From: an uncultured Bacillus sp.
GTDB lineage: Bacteria; Bacillota; Bacilli; Bacillales; DSM-1321
DNA length: 54,871 bases
Reading direction: 5' to 3'
Assembly: GCA_934215995.1 (NCBI GenBank)
Contig: CAKQBC010000001.1
Location: 1-54,871 of the forward strand
The notes beneath the pieces were generated by a model. That model saw only the letters and a program-made list of their open reading frames with translations, had not been told where the DNA came from and did no database searches. The position numbers and the translations under genes were made by a program. Positions 38,147 through 48,163 of this stretch are shown piece after piece; the first letter of the stretch is position 1, and every line of letters starts with the position of its first letter.

Positions 38147-41137
38147 ATGAATGTGTTTAAACTGGTTGGTCAGATTGTCCTTGATGGGGCGCGACAAGTA
38201 AATAGCCAAATCGAAAGTGTGGCGCAAAGGGCCGGGGCGTTAGGCGACCGTATGCAAAATGTGGGAGATCGGATTTCCAGAACGGGACAAAATCTGGCCC
38301 TTCCTTTCGGAGCGGCGGCGGCTGGTATTGGTGCCGCGCTCGGGAAAGCGGTTGGTGTGGCGATGGACTTTGAAGCGCAAATGGACCGGGTTGGTGCGAT
38401 TGCGGGTGCTAATGCAGGCCAGCTGGAGCAGATGAGGCAGAAAGCCTTGGAACTCGGGGCGACCACTTCCAAAAGTGCCAGCGAGGTTGCGATTGGTATG
38501 GAAAATATGGCCGCGATGGGTTTCACCGTCAATGAAACAATGGCCGCCATGCCGGGTATCATCGCCGCAGCTGAAGCATCCGGTGCGGATATGGCTCAAA
38601 CGGCTGATGTTACTGCCGCCGCCTTAAATGCGTTCGGTCTGGAAGCTTCAGAAGCAGGGCATGTGGCGGATGTTCTGGCTATGTCTGCGAACCAATCCGC
38701 CGCTGATATTACGGACCTTCAGTATTCCTTTAAATATGCGGCTCCTGTCGCCAATGCTCTAGGGATTTCAATGGAAGAGCTGGCCGCCGCCACTGGAATT
38801 ATGGCGGATGTTGGGATTAAGGGTGAGTCTGCGGGTACTGCGCTCCGCGCGTCCTTGCTCCGCTTAACAGACCCACCAAAGGCCGCCGCTAATGAATTGT
38901 CACGTTTGGGAATCCAGATTACGGATTCTCAGGGGAAGATGTTACCTTTCTCAAATATTATTGGTCAACTCTCTAGTGCCACAAGTGGAATGACCAATGC
39001 TCAAAAGGCCGCCACTCTCTCTACGATTTTCGGAACAGAAGCGGTTTCTGGAATGCTGGCAGTCGTGGAAGCTGGACCGGAAAAACTGGACCAGTTAACA
39101 AATGGATTGAGAAATTCCGATGGAGCCGCCGCTACAACCGCCGAACAGATGAGAAGTAACTTAAAGGGTGCGGTCGAAGAAATGGGCGGGGCTTTTGAAA
39201 CCTTGCAGATTACGGTGGGGAATGCGTTGACCCCGGCTTTGACCTGGCTTGCTGAAAAGGTTACGGCTCTTGCGAACTGGTTTAATAATTTATCTCCTAC
39301 TATGCAGCGGGTTATTGCGATTTCTGCAGCGGTCGCTGGCGGTATCACTGCTCTGATTGCGGTGCTTGGTGTGATTATGACAGTGGTCGGGGGAGCCATT
39401 TCTGGATTTGGTGCGCTCATCGGATTGCTTGGAGGCGGTCCTGCTATCTTGGGTGCGCTCGGAGCCGCGTTCACCTTTATCACTGGTCCGATTGGGATTG
39501 CCATAGCCATTTTTGCCGCTTTGGTTGCCGCCGGGGTAGCCATCTACAAAAATTGGGACACGATCTCGGCAAAAGCCAGGGAGATATGGGGCGCGATTTC
39601 TTCCTACTTCTCTCAGGTAGGACAAAACATAAAAAATCAGTGGAATTCGGACATTAATTCGATAAAAAATTTCTTCTCGACCGGGTTCAACTGGATAAAA
39701 AATTTACTCTCAAATATCTGGAATGGGATAGTTTCCGGTCTGCAGTCGGCGTGGCAAGGGATAAAAAATGTTTTTAATACCGGGGTGCAAGTGGTGAAAA
39801 CCATTGCTCAGGGATTTGCTACTTTCTTTATGAACTTTACGCCGCTCGGGATTTTCATTCAGCTGATTACCCGAAACTGGGAAACTATCAAAAATATCTT
39901 TACGTTGGCTATTGCCGCTGTCAAAGATTTAACCTCTCGCGGCTTTAACTGGCTGAGGGATAACGTGATTAATCCGGTGATGAATGCCATAAAAAACGTT
40001 ATCCAGACAGTGTGGAATGCGATTTCCGGCGTGTTTAATACGGTGCTTTCTACCATTACGAATTATGTAACAGAGCGGTTTAACGCGATAAAAAATACAG
40101 TGACCACTGTGTTTAATGCGGTGCGTTCCTTCCTGCAAACCGTCTGGAATGCGATTTCTAGCTTTACGATGCAAGTCCTGACGACGATCTGGAACAATGT
40201 CACCGAACGATTTAACGCGGTGCGTACAACCATCCAAAATGTGCTAAATGCGGTGAGGACCTTTATCACCAACATTTGGACGCAGGTGTCTACTTGGTTG
40301 GCACAAAGGCTGACCGCTATCTGGAATAACTTTGTCACCAATTTCAACAAAATCAGAACGACGATCCAGAATGTGCTAAACCCGGTATTCCAATTTATTA
40401 AAAATATTTGGACGCAGGTCAGCCAATTCTTGGCTACGACTCTCACAAATATTTGGAACAATATCTCTCAGCGGTTTACCGCTATTAAAAACACAATCTC
40501 GAATCTATTAAATCAGGCAAAAAATGCGGTTGTCTCTCGATTTACGGAAATGCAGACGGGCGCAACCAATAAATTTAATGACCTGAAGAATAAAGTGTCG
40601 AGTGCCGCATCTTCTATTCTGTCGGTGGTCCGTTCGCGGTTCAATGAAGCCAAAAATGCCATTATGAATCCGATAGAGGCGGCTCGTAAAAAGGTACAGT
40701 CGGCCCTTAGCAGCATTCGCTCGTATTTCAGTAACTTGGCCGGGAAGCTCGGTATTAAAATCAACAAAATTAAAACACCTAAATTCCAATTGAGAAACTG
40801 GTCATGGAATCCGAAGGACTGGCTTAAAGCCATGCCGCGCATTGATGTCGTCTGGAATGCGGCGGGTGGATATGTAGACGGTGCCACCTTAATTGGCGCA
40901 GGCGAAGCGGGCGGCGAGGGAATCGTTCCGTTGGAAGGGAAGCACATGCTTCCAATGGCTAGAGCGATTTCGGACTTCCTCGGTAACACTCAGCCTGTGG
41001 AAGCTCCTGCTGGTGTCGGAAATGCCAGGATTGAAATTCCGCTTATCTTGAATGGGCGAGAAGTGGCGCGGGCCATTGTGCCAAATGTGGACGAAGAATT
41101 AAAAAGACAGAAAACGATCAGAAGGAGGGGATTATAG
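38147..41137 (+). CDS. Tape measure protein, 996 aa
   Basis: The N-terminus (about 1-350) matches the TP901/Phage_tail_TMP core: GLEASEAGHVADVLAMSANQ, LGISMEELAAATGIMADVGI, ALRASLLRLTDPPKAAANEL. Hydrophobic helices at 360-440. From about 500 to 800 come repeats of about 30 residues with IWNNVTERFNAIRTTIQNVL-type pattern. It sets tail length (about 150 nm by the usual 1.5 angstrom per residue rule, an estimate) and reaches through the tube. Confidence 0.94.
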   Translation: MNVFKLVGQIVLDGARQVNSQIESVAQRAGALGDRMQNVGDRISRTGQNLALPFGAAAAGIGAALGKAVGVAMDFEAQMDRVGAIAGANAGQLEQMRQKALELGATTSKSASEVAIGMENMAAMGFTVNETMAAMPGIIAAAEASGADMAQTADVTAAALNAFGLEASEAGHVADVLAMSANQSAADITDLQYSFKYAAPVANALGISMEELAAATGIMADVGIKGESAGTALRASLLRLTDPPKAAANELSRLGIQITDSQGKMLPFSNIIGQLSSATSGMTNAQKAATLSTIFGTEAVSGMLAVVEAGPEKLDQLTNGLRNSDGAAATTAEQMRSNLKGAVEEMGGAFETLQITVGNALTPALTWLAEKVTALANWFNNLSPTMQRVIAISAAVAGGITALIAVLGVIMTVVGGAISGFGALIGLLGGGPAILGALGAAFTFITGPIGIAIAIFAALVAAGVAIYKNWDTISAKAREIWGAISSYFSQVGQNIKNQWNSDINSIKNFFSTGFNWIKNLLSNIWNGIVSGLQSAWQGIKNVFNTGVQVVKTIAQGFATFFMNFTPLGIFIQLITRNWETIKNIFTLAIAAVKDLTSRGFNWLRDNVINPVMNAIKNVIQTVWNAISGVFNTVLSTITNYVTERFNAIKNTVTTVFNAVRSFLQTVWNAISSFTMQVLTTIWNNVTERFNAVRTTIQNVLNAVRTFITNIWTQVSTWLAQRLTAIWNNFVTNFNKIRTTIQNVLNPVFQFIKNIWTQVSQFLATTLTNIWNNISQRFTAIKNTISNLLNQAKNAVVSRFTEMQTGATNKFNDLKNKVSSAASSILSVVRSRFNEAKNAIMNPIEAARKKVQSALSSIRSYFSNLAGKLGIKINKIKTPKFQLRNWSWNPKDWLKAMPRIDVVWNAAGGYVDGATLIGAGEAGGEGIVPLEGKHMLPMARAISDFLGNTQPVEAPAGVGNARIEIPLILNGREVARAIVPNVDEELKRQKTIRRRGL

Positions 41138-41914
41138 TTGCGTTACTTTACCTTTAACGGAAGAGATAGCCGAGAACTTTTTCCCCTGACCAATGCGATA
41201 CACAGACCTTATTTGCCGCCTGTCACGGTTCCGAGTTTTGATATTCCAAACCGGGCCGGGGCGGTAGCGGTTCAAAGAAATGATATCGGGGTTCGGGAGA
41301 TTGAGGTGGAAGTCACTTTCATGATGGATTCGTGGGCCGGGGTTCGGCAGCGGGTGCGGGAAATGGCGGCGTTCTTGATTTATTCGGAGGACAAGCCGCT
41401 CATCTTCTCCGATGAACCAAATCTGATGTATTATGCCCGGTTCAATTCTGGGGACACCGATTTGGAAGAAATCGCAAAAATGGGCAGGGGTGTTTTGAAT
41501 TTCACCTGCTTTGACCCTTTTGCGTATGAACTTGAGGAAACAACGGCTATCATGCCAAGTCTGCAAATTGAGACCACTGTGGTGAACAATGGCAGCACCA
41601 TAGTCTATCCGCGCTTTCGGGTGGTTCCGACAATGGATGCTCAATACTTAAGAATTGCCAATGTCACGACTGGCCAGTTTATTTATTTTAATGAAAATTG
41701 GCCTACGGGAGCGGCTCTTATTTTCGACCATGCGAAAAATCAAGTTTTTAATGAAGCCACAAAAGAAAATCTGGTCCGAAATATTACGCTGGATTCGGAA
41801 TTCTTCCCGCTCGTCACCGGGGAAAATGTTATCTTGATTCAAAATCAAAACCCGGACGGTTCTGGAATAAATCAGGAAAGTTTGCAGATGTTTTGGCGGG
41901 AACGTTTCTATTAA
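41138..41914 (+). CDS. Distal tail protein Dit (Sipho_tail), 258 aa
   Basis: TTG start after GGAGGGG. GRDSRELFPLTNAIHRPYLP, PNRAGAVAVQRNDIGVREIE, SEDKPLIFSDEPNLMYYARF and FTCFDPFAYELEE match SPP1 gp19.1-like Dit. It forms the hub that joins the tail tube to Tal and fibres. Confidence 0.9.
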   Translation: MRYFTFNGRDSRELFPLTNAIHRPYLPPVTVPSFDIPNRAGAVAVQRNDIGVREIEVEVTFMMDSWAGVRQRVREMAAFLIYSEDKPLIFSDEPNLMYYARFNSGDTDLEEIAKMGRGVLNFTCFDPFAYELEETTAIMPSLQIETTVVNNGSTIVYPRFRVVPTMDAQYLRIANVTTGQFIYFNENWPTGAALIFDHAKNQVFNEATKENLVRNITLDSEFFPLVTGENVILIQNQNPDGSGINQESLQMFWRERFY

Positions 41915-41915
41915 T

Positions 41916-41933
41916 GTTTACATTTACGTTTGT
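41916..41933 (-). repeat. Reverse-orientation hexamers after dit
   Basis: GTTTAC, ATTTAC, GTTTGT: two reverse-complement RTAAAY units plus one diverged, just after the stop and before GGGAGGTG. Confidence 0.7.
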
Positions 41934-41948
41934 GGGAGGTGAATGGAA

Positions 41949-44900
41949 ATGGCAGCAATCGATTTAGCGGGGGCGGTTCAAACCACAGCGACGATTTCTG
42001 GTGCGCCAGAGGTGAGGCCGCCTGTTACTTTAATGGGGACGGTAGATGGAACTTCTGGCTCCACTGTCAACTTAACGGTCCGAGATACGATGTGGCACCG
42101 CCGGGAAGATTCCGGTTTATGGGGCTTGGATATTTCCTCTTATCAAACGATCAATGACCCGGCGAAATTATTCGGAAATGTTGATTATATGTTTTTCCGG
42201 GCTTATGGGAGCGACCATACCGGAAGCGGAGATACCAGTTTTCAAAACTTTGTCTCGCTGGCAAAACAGCATGGTGTTCCGTCTGGTGCTTATTATTTCG
42301 CCACTCCGAGGAAAAGCTCCAATCTGAAAGCGGAAGCGGAAGCTCAGGCCCAACAGTTTATTGACAAATTGGAATCCGGCTATGGGTTCGGGTATGGCGA
42401 CTTGCTACCGATGCTGGATGTCGAGGAATACAGAGATGTGGTAACCGGACAAACAGGCATGCCGATGTCCTCTGGAATGACCGGAGAGGAATTAATCGAA
42501 TGGATTCTGGCGTTCCGGGATTACTTTTATGCACACACAAAGCGCGCCCTTGGTTTTTACACCAACCGCTACTTTATGCAAGACCAGATGGGTGTGACCG
42601 ATGAACAGCTCCGCCGCTTATCTCACATGCCGCTCTGGTTGGCGGAATATGACCGCTGGTATCCAGAAAATCTAACAGAGCCGCCTTTAAAATTCGGGGG
42701 CTGGAACACGTTTAATCTTTGGCAGTATGAGGTTGTGGCCGATGCGGATACCTACGGGGTTAGCTCTGCCGGGAATGAAATTGACCACAATTATACTTAC
42801 AGCCTGCAGGCCATTATGCCGCCGCCTGCTCCGACAAATGTAGAAGTGACGCAAACCTCCAATGAAACGATCCGCGTGACTTGGGTGGAGCCTGTCGCTG
42901 AAGATTATGTCGGCATTGATATTTATTTGAACGGGGAGCCTGTGGTTTCCCTTCCAAAAGGAACAACTTCTCATGAAATGTTTGTGACCACTCCTATCGG
43001 GCAGCAGCTTCAAATAAATGTGGTTGCTTTAGATAAATGGGACGATACCGGTTGGTCGGAAAATAAATATTTGTTTATGGAGGATATTGATAATCCTCCG
43101 CCGCCTGTTTCTGAATTGCCTGTTGCCAAGCATCAGCTTTTCATTTTTAACCGGGATGAGGAGATTGTGGCGGTGCTGGAACAAAACACAAAGGATACGG
43201 CCACCTTCTTTGGCGGCAAAATTAAAAAGGTCCTGAACGGGGAGCATGTCCTCACCTTTACGGTTCCTCTGAATCACCCGGATGCTTGGAAGATTGAAGA
43301 AATGGGATATGTGGCGGTCAAAAATAAATACCGTCAATGGGAATTGTTTGAGATTACTGAAATGACGGATGTTCATGCCGGGATTGGCGAAATGGAGCGC
43401 GAGGTCACCGCTGAGGGGGCTTTTGTTGAACTGGACAATGTCATCATTGAAGATTTATTCCATGACCGTAAAAGGCCCGATGTCGTCCTTCCTTCCTTGC
43501 TGATGGGGACCCGGTGGGAAGCTGGTACCATTCAGGGTTCGGAAATTCATGATTTAACGGTCAAGCGCGAGAGTGTTCTTTCCGCCTTGCAGCGTTTTCG
43601 TGAAAGATGGAATGGGGAACTCACTTATCGGGTTGAAATTGTGGGGAACCGTATTGCCAATCGGTATATTGATTTCAAAATGCCGACCGCGATGGTCTTT
43701 AAAGGCAAGCGGTTTGAATTCTCGGAAGATATGACGGAAATGACCCGCACCATTGAAAGCCGGGGATTGAAAACGGCCCTTTACGGTTATGGCCCTGAAA
43801 TTGAAAACAGCGGGGGCCTGCGTATGACCTTTGCGGATGTAGAATGGTCGATTGCAGCTGGAGATCCGGCTGACAAACCGCTTGGCCAGACCTGGGTGGG
43901 AGATGAAGAGGCTCGTAAAGTGTTTGGAAAGCCGCTCGACCGAACCACTACAGAAAAACAACACCTTTTCGGCGTGTATGAAAACAATGACGCGGTCGAT
44001 GGCATGGACCTCCTATGGAAAACTTGGGTATATGGCATTCTAAAGACCAGAGAGCCTGTTCTCAGCTATTCTGCGAAGGTTTTAGACTTATACCAGCTCT
44101 ATGGTCTGGAAACCGAATCTGTGGACTTAGGAGACTATGTGGCGGTCCTTGATAAAGACCTGGGTATCCAATTGCAGGCTCGGGTGGTTGAATATATCAT
44201 GGACCTCGATTTGCCTGAAAATGATGAGCTGACCCTTGGGAATTATCTACCGACTTTTACGAGTGATACCGAAACCATAAGAACAGAAATCGCAAAAGCG
44301 ACCGAGGGTGTTCTGCGAGAAGGGGACACCATTCAGCCGGAATGGTTGGAAACGGAGTTTGAATTTGCACAGGATGCGATTCGGCTTGGCGGCGGAACGG
44401 TCATTATGAATAAAAATGATGGGATTCTGATTGTCGACGATCCGGAAAATCCGCAAAAAGCGATTAAGTTAAATGCGGGGCAGCTGGCTCTGGCTGATAG
44501 CCGGGATATTGCGACAAACACATTTAACTGGCGCGCTTTTGGTACCGGGGAAGGCTTCCTTGCTGATTTGGTTCAGACTGGATTCCTGAAATTCGACCGC
44601 TCTCAGGGTGGAACGTTAGCTCTGGGAGGACCGGAAAACGGGAACGGTCAGCTGATTGTCTATGATGCGGCTGGAAATGTCGTAGGGGACTTGGATGCGG
44701 CGAAAGGCGGTTTCACCAACCTGTTTGTCGGAAACTTCCGGGCGAATAATGTACTGAACAGCTTAAGCTCTCCGACTGCGTTTGTGGTCAATGCCGCCAC
44801 CGGGAGCGATGCCAATGATGGACTAACCTCGGCTACGGCTTTCCGTACCATAGGAAAAGCCATCAGCATGATTCCCAAACACAATAATTCCACTGTCGAT

Positions 44901-45983
44901 ATCTGGATTGCAAAAGGAGTTTATAACGAAACCCCGCGTATCGAAGGATTTTTCGGGAGCGGTAAAATAAATATTTGGTTCCAAGGCGCACAGATGAATG
45001 GTCGCTTGATTGTCCGTCACAACAATAATGAAATTCTATTGAGCGGCGGATATGTCTATCAAGGGTACGGTTCTACCTCGTCAATGGGAACGATCGAAAT
45101 TGCCAATACTAATTTCGTTAAAATGACCGGGATGGAAACACAAAGCGCACAGCGTGTCGACTTTGGTGTGACGGTTCGACAGGCTTATTTGCAAATTACC
45201 GGGCTTTGTAAATTTTATGATGCGACTACTGCTGGTATCAATGCGGATATTGGCGGGGTGATTGATATCATGGCCGATTGTCATGGAAACGGAGGCTATT
45301 CTGGTACTCGGGCCATTGGTTCTGGTCGTGTTGCGATTCATAAAGTGTTGGTTCCTGCAGGGACAACCAAAGTCACCGAAACAGGTGAGATATCGGGTTA
45401 CGGTGGGGAAATCGTCGGAACCTATACCGATTCAGCAGCTGGAACTCCGGCTGTCTTGGAAGCTCCGCCTACGATTACGCAGTTTAGTCCTCGCGTCACT
45501 AAGTCTTGGAACAGCCGCAATGGGTGGAACAATGAAAATAATTACATCTATCAGGGGGAATGGCGGACACAGAAATGGGATTATAACGGGAATCCGTATT
45601 ATGAATATTACGGGAACTGGAAAGGGTGTATTTTCTTTGATAATGCCGCCATTAATAATGCCATTACGGGACGAACGCTGGTCAGTGCAAGGCTCCGGTT
45701 GCGCCGCTTAACCTATGGCGGATATTCTGGTGGCTATTATGCGAGGCTCTGGGCTTTATCCAGCAAGGAATCCATTGTTGGAGCTGGTGAGCCTGTGGTG
45801 GATTTTTCAATTAGTCAAAATCATGTTTACGCTTGGGGCGAAGAAGAAACGATCACGATTCCGAACTGGGTTATTACCGCTCTCACCAATGGCAGCTATG
45901 GTGGGTTTGCGCTCCACTGGCCTGATGGAACCAATTACATGATTTTCTCCAATTCGGTGACGCTGGAACTCACTTATCGTTAA
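41949..45983 (+). CDS. Giant tail tip protein: GH25 lysozyme - Fn3 - Tal - beta-helix, 1344 aa
   Basis: The ATG at 41949 is best spaced from GGAGGTG; 41943 is the alternative. GH25 muramidase at about 58-290 (GLDISSYQ with Asp61, LLPMLDVEEY with catalytic Asp/Glu around 157-159, FNLWQYEV). Fn3 at about 292-385. A Prophage-endopeptidase-tail (Tal) region about 395-800 (HQLFIFNRDEEIVAVLEQ, YVAVKNKYRQWELFEITEM). A right-handed beta-helix, pectate-lyase-like, about 940-1150. A C-terminal Asn/Trp/Tyr-rich domain. An N-terminal wall hydrolase fused to Tal is unusual. Likely degrades peptidoglycan during DNA entry and binds surface sugars. Confidence 0.88.
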   Translation: MAAIDLAGAVQTTATISGAPEVRPPVTLMGTVDGTSGSTVNLTVRDTMWHRREDSGLWGLDISSYQTINDPAKLFGNVDYMFFRAYGSDHTGSGDTSFQNFVSLAKQHGVPSGAYYFATPRKSSNLKAEAEAQAQQFIDKLESGYGFGYGDLLPMLDVEEYRDVVTGQTGMPMSSGMTGEELIEWILAFRDYFYAHTKRALGFYTNRYFMQDQMGVTDEQLRRLSHMPLWLAEYDRWYPENLTEPPLKFGGWNTFNLWQYEVVADADTYGVSSAGNEIDHNYTYSLQAIMPPPAPTNVEVTQTSNETIRVTWVEPVAEDYVGIDIYLNGEPVVSLPKGTTSHEMFVTTPIGQQLQINVVALDKWDDTGWSENKYLFMEDIDNPPPPVSELPVAKHQLFIFNRDEEIVAVLEQNTKDTATFFGGKIKKVLNGEHVLTFTVPLNHPDAWKIEEMGYVAVKNKYRQWELFEITEMTDVHAGIGEMEREVTAEGAFVELDNVIIEDLFHDRKRPDVVLPSLLMGTRWEAGTIQGSEIHDLTVKRESVLSALQRFRERWNGELTYRVEIVGNRIANRYIDFKMPTAMVFKGKRFEFSEDMTEMTRTIESRGLKTALYGYGPEIENSGGLRMTFADVEWSIAAGDPADKPLGQTWVGDEEARKVFGKPLDRTTTEKQHLFGVYENNDAVDGMDLLWKTWVYGILKTREPVLSYSAKVLDLYQLYGLETESVDLGDYVAVLDKDLGIQLQARVVEYIMDLDLPENDELTLGNYLPTFTSDTETIRTEIAKATEGVLREGDTIQPEWLETEFEFAQDAIRLGGGTVIMNKNDGILIVDDPENPQKAIKLNAGQLALADSRDIATNTFNWRAFGTGEGFLADLVQTGFLKFDRSQGGTLALGGPENGNGQLIVYDAAGNVVGDLDAAKGGFTNLFVGNFRANNVLNSLSSPTAFVVNAATGSDANDGLTSATAFRTIGKAISMIPKHNNSTVDIWIAKGVYNETPRIEGFFGSGKINIWFQGAQMNGRLIVRHNNNEILLSGGYVYQGYGSTSSMGTIEIANTNFVKMTGMETQSAQRVDFGVTVRQAYLQITGLCKFYDATTAGINADIGGVIDIMADCHGNGGYSGTRAIGSGRVAIHKVLVPAGTTKVTETGEISGYGGEIVGTYTDSAAGTPAVLEAPPTITQFSPRVTKSWNSRNGWNNENNYIYQGEWRTQKWDYNGNPYYEYYGNWKGCIFFDNAAINNAITGRTLVSARLRLRRLTYGGYSGGYYARLWALSSKESIVGAGEPVVDFSISQNHVYAWGEEETITIPNWVITALTNGSYGGFALHWPDGTNYMIFSNSVTLELTYR

Positions 45984-46027
45984 AGGAGGTGATTTGTTTC
46001 GGTTTAGCTGAAAAAGGAAAATAATAG

Positions 46028-46045
46028 GTAAACGTTTATGTAAAC
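46028..46045. repeat. Hexamers, mixed orientation
   Basis: GTAAAC, GTTTAT, GTAAAC in register, before GGAGGAGG of the small peptide gene. Confidence 0.72.
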
Positions 46046-46073
46046 GTAATCTGAAACCGGAGGAGGTACCTAT

Positions 46074-46145
46074 ATGTATTGGGGTTATGGCTTGTTCGGT
46101 ACGATTGTCATTATATTGTTGATTTGGGTATTGTTCGGTCGTTAA
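46074..46145 (+). CDS. YjcZ-like small membrane peptide, 23 aa
   Basis: A very strong GGAGGAGG lies 7 bases before the ATG. The peptide MYWGYGLFGTIVIILLIWVL plus a short end is a single membrane helix with an N-terminal Gly/Tyr motif like YjcZ-family sporulation peptides of Bacilli. It could instead be a lysis peptide, given the neighbouring amidase and holin genes. Confidence 0.6.
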   Translation: MYWGYGLFGTIVIILLIWVLFGR

Positions 46146-46216
46146 TAGATGAGGCGTGGGGGTTAGGGATGTATGTCTTAACCCCTTTGCTTTTTTTGGA
46201 AGGATGGAAAATATGA

Positions 46217-46675
46217 ATGGTTGATTTTCTCACGATCATCGGAAAGCTCGCGCTTGGTCTGGTCCTGCTCTTGGTGATTTTCCGCTTGCTTGGAAGAAAA
46301 ACCTTGGACCAGATTACGCCGATTGATTTCATCACCACCGTTATCATGGCCGACTTGATTGTGGAGATGTCCGTTGATGACAAGGTTCAAGTTTGGCAAG
46401 TGGCCGGAGTGATTATCACTTGGGCGATTCTGACCTTCTTGCTGGATTACCTGAAATATAAAAGTAAGAAGTTTAGGAAATTAACAGCTGGTGAGCCTGT
46501 CACGCTGATGGAAAATGGACAACTGAACAGAGAGGTTCTGAAACGTGAGCGCATGACTGAGGATGAACTCAGAGAAATGCTTCGGCAGCATGGCGTTTTT
46601 TATCCTTGGGAAGTGGAACTCGCTGTCTTGGAAATCAACGGGAAAATATCCGTTAAGAAAAGGAGCGATAAATAA
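46217..46675 (+). CDS. YetF/DUF421-type membrane protein, 152 aa
   Basis: GGAAGGATGG upstream. Two to three hydrophobic helices (about 5-25, 30-48, 60-78), then the soluble YetF domain (AGEPVTLMENGQLNREVLKR, MTEDELREMLRQHGVF, VELAVLEINGKISV). Shorter than chromosomal YetF (about 220). YetF-domain proteins in Bacillales are linked to spores and membrane stability. Probably cargo. Confidence 0.82.
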   Translation: MVDFLTIIGKLALGLVLLLVIFRLLGRKTLDQITPIDFITTVIMADLIVEMSVDDKVQVWQVAGVIITWAILTFLLDYLKYKSKKFRKLTAGEPVTLMENGQLNREVLKRERMTEDELREMLRQHGVFYPWEVELAVLEINGKISVKKRSDK

Positions 46676-47499
46676 TGGTGAAAATTTTTATAGACCCAGG
46701 TCATGGCGGCGTAGATGGCGGTGCTGGTCGCGCACCATATCTGGAAAAGGAACTGGTTTTAACCCTTAGTACACGTTTACGTAATTATTTACAGAACAAT
46801 TTTGAAAATGTTTCGATTGCGATGTCTCGGAGCGCGGATGCGACTCTTTCATTAAGCGACCGGACGACTGCGGCGAATCGTTGGGGCGCGGACTTCCTTA
46901 TCTCGATTCACTTTAATGCGTTTAATGGGGTGGCGCGCGGCTATGAGGATTTTGTTTATTCGACCATTGCGGCTGGTTCACGCACAGAAAATATACGGAT
47001 TGCCATTCATAATGAAGTGGTGAGCCGGGTGCTTAATAAATACGGTATTCCAAACCGGGGCCGAAAAAAAGCGAACTTCCACATGGTCCGGGAGAGCAAC
47101 ATGCCTGCAGTCTTGGTCGAAACGTTATTTGTCGATAATGCCGCCGACCAGAGGCTGATTGCCAATGCGAATTTTATAAATGATATTGTTGCCGCTTATG
47201 GAGAGGGAATTGCGCGCGGGATGAACCTTCGTAGAAAGGCAGCACCTGTTTCTGCTCCTGCACCAACCGCTCCGACCACTGGTACTCTTTATCGGGTGCA
47301 GTGTGGTGCGTTCTCCAATCGCAGAAATGCGGAAGCCTTAGAAGCGCGTTTAAAACGATCTGGTTACCCTGCCTTTATCACTTCGTCTAATGGACTGTTT
47401 AGGGTACAATGCGGGGCTTTTTCTAGCAGGGAAAATGCGGAAAGACTTGAATCCAATTTACGGAAAGACGGGTTCCCTGTGTACATTTATAGGGGATAG
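46675..47499 (+). CDS. Endolysin: N-acetylmuramoyl-L-alanine amidase with two SPOR repeats, 274 aa
   Basis: Amidase_3 domain at about 1-185: zinc ligands in DPGHGG (His9), YLEKE (Glu25), SIHFNAFN, with the catalytic Glu in AVLVETLF. A Pro/Ala linker (190-205) and two SPOR repeats (about 207-240 and 240-274; YRVQCGAFSNRRNAEALEAR, FRVQCGAFSSRENAERLES). It cuts peptidoglycan for phage release; SPOR binds denuded glycan strands. No signal peptide, so it needs the holin. Confidence 0.93.
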   Translation: MVKIFIDPGHGGVDGGAGRAPYLEKELVLTLSTRLRNYLQNNFENVSIAMSRSADATLSLSDRTTAANRWGADFLISIHFNAFNGVARGYEDFVYSTIAAGSRTENIRIAIHNEVVSRVLNKYGIPNRGRKKANFHMVRESNMPAVLVETLFVDNAADQRLIANANFINDIVAAYGEGIARGMNLRRKAAPVSAPAPTAPTTGTLYRVQCGAFSNRRNAEALEARLKRSGYPAFITSSNGLFRVQCGAFSSRENAERLESNLRKDGFPVYIYRG

Positions 47500-47514
47500 T
47501 ATGCTTTAATTGAT

Positions 47515-47538
47515 GTAAACATCACTGTAAACATAAAC
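47515..47538 (+). repeat. RTAAAY hexamer array, 4 units
   Basis: GTAAAC, ATCACT, GTAAAC, ATAAAC, then GGAGG of the HNH gene. Confidence 0.8.
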
Positions 47539-47553
47539 GGAGGTATTTACATC

Positions 47554-48159
47554 ATGGGTGGCACAATGAAGCCTATTCGTATTGAAGAAAATATTGTTAG
47601 GATTTGGAACAAGTATTATGTCAGCGTGACAAAGAATGGAAAAGTTTATGCTGATTCTTTTTACGATTTAGAGGAAGCAAGAGCTTTTCGAGAACAGGTT
47701 AGAAACATTCCGCAAGCTCCGCGTAACCGCAAAAAGCAAGAAAAAATCGAATCCCATGGGTACATTTATGTCCTAAAACCTGACCACCCCTATGCAAATT
47801 CGGTTGGTCGGGTTAGGGAACACCGATTGGTTATGGAAGAAAAATTAGGAAGGTATCTAACGCCGGATGAAATCGTTCATCATATCAACGGCAATAAAAA
47901 AGATAACCGACCTGAAAACTTGGAAGTAATGAATAAACGGGAGCATGATTCTTTCACTTCGCAGATGTATACCTCCCGAAATTACAACACTGAAAAGGCG
48001 ATTAAGTTGTTCATGGATGGTTATTCCGCTGAAAAAATCGGTAAAATCGTCGGAGCATCTCGAACCGCAATTTATAACCTCATGAGGGACCGGGGGATTA
48101 AAAGAAACATTGTGCAAGAAAGAAAAAATGGCCGCTATATCAAAATGACAAAGGAGTGA
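47554..48159 (+). CDS. HNH homing endonuclease with HTH, 201 aa
   Basis: ATG in the TTTACATCATG context after GGAGG. An AP2-like or NUMOD-like start, the nuclease core REHRLVMEEKLGRYLTPDEI then VHHINGNKKDNRPENLEVMN, and a C-terminal HTH (YSAEKIGKIVGASRTAIYNL). Typical free-standing phage homing enzyme. It is inserted between the endolysin and the SNase-holin genes. Confidence 0.9.
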   Translation: MGGTMKPIRIEENIVRIWNKYYVSVTKNGKVYADSFYDLEEARAFREQVRNIPQAPRNRKKQEKIESHGYIYVLKPDHPYANSVGRVREHRLVMEEKLGRYLTPDEIVHHINGNKKDNRPENLEVMNKREHDSFTSQMYTSRNYNTEKAIKLFMDGYSAEKIGKIVGASRTAIYNLMRDRGIKRNIVQERKNGRYIKMTKE

Positions 48160-48163
48160 GCCT

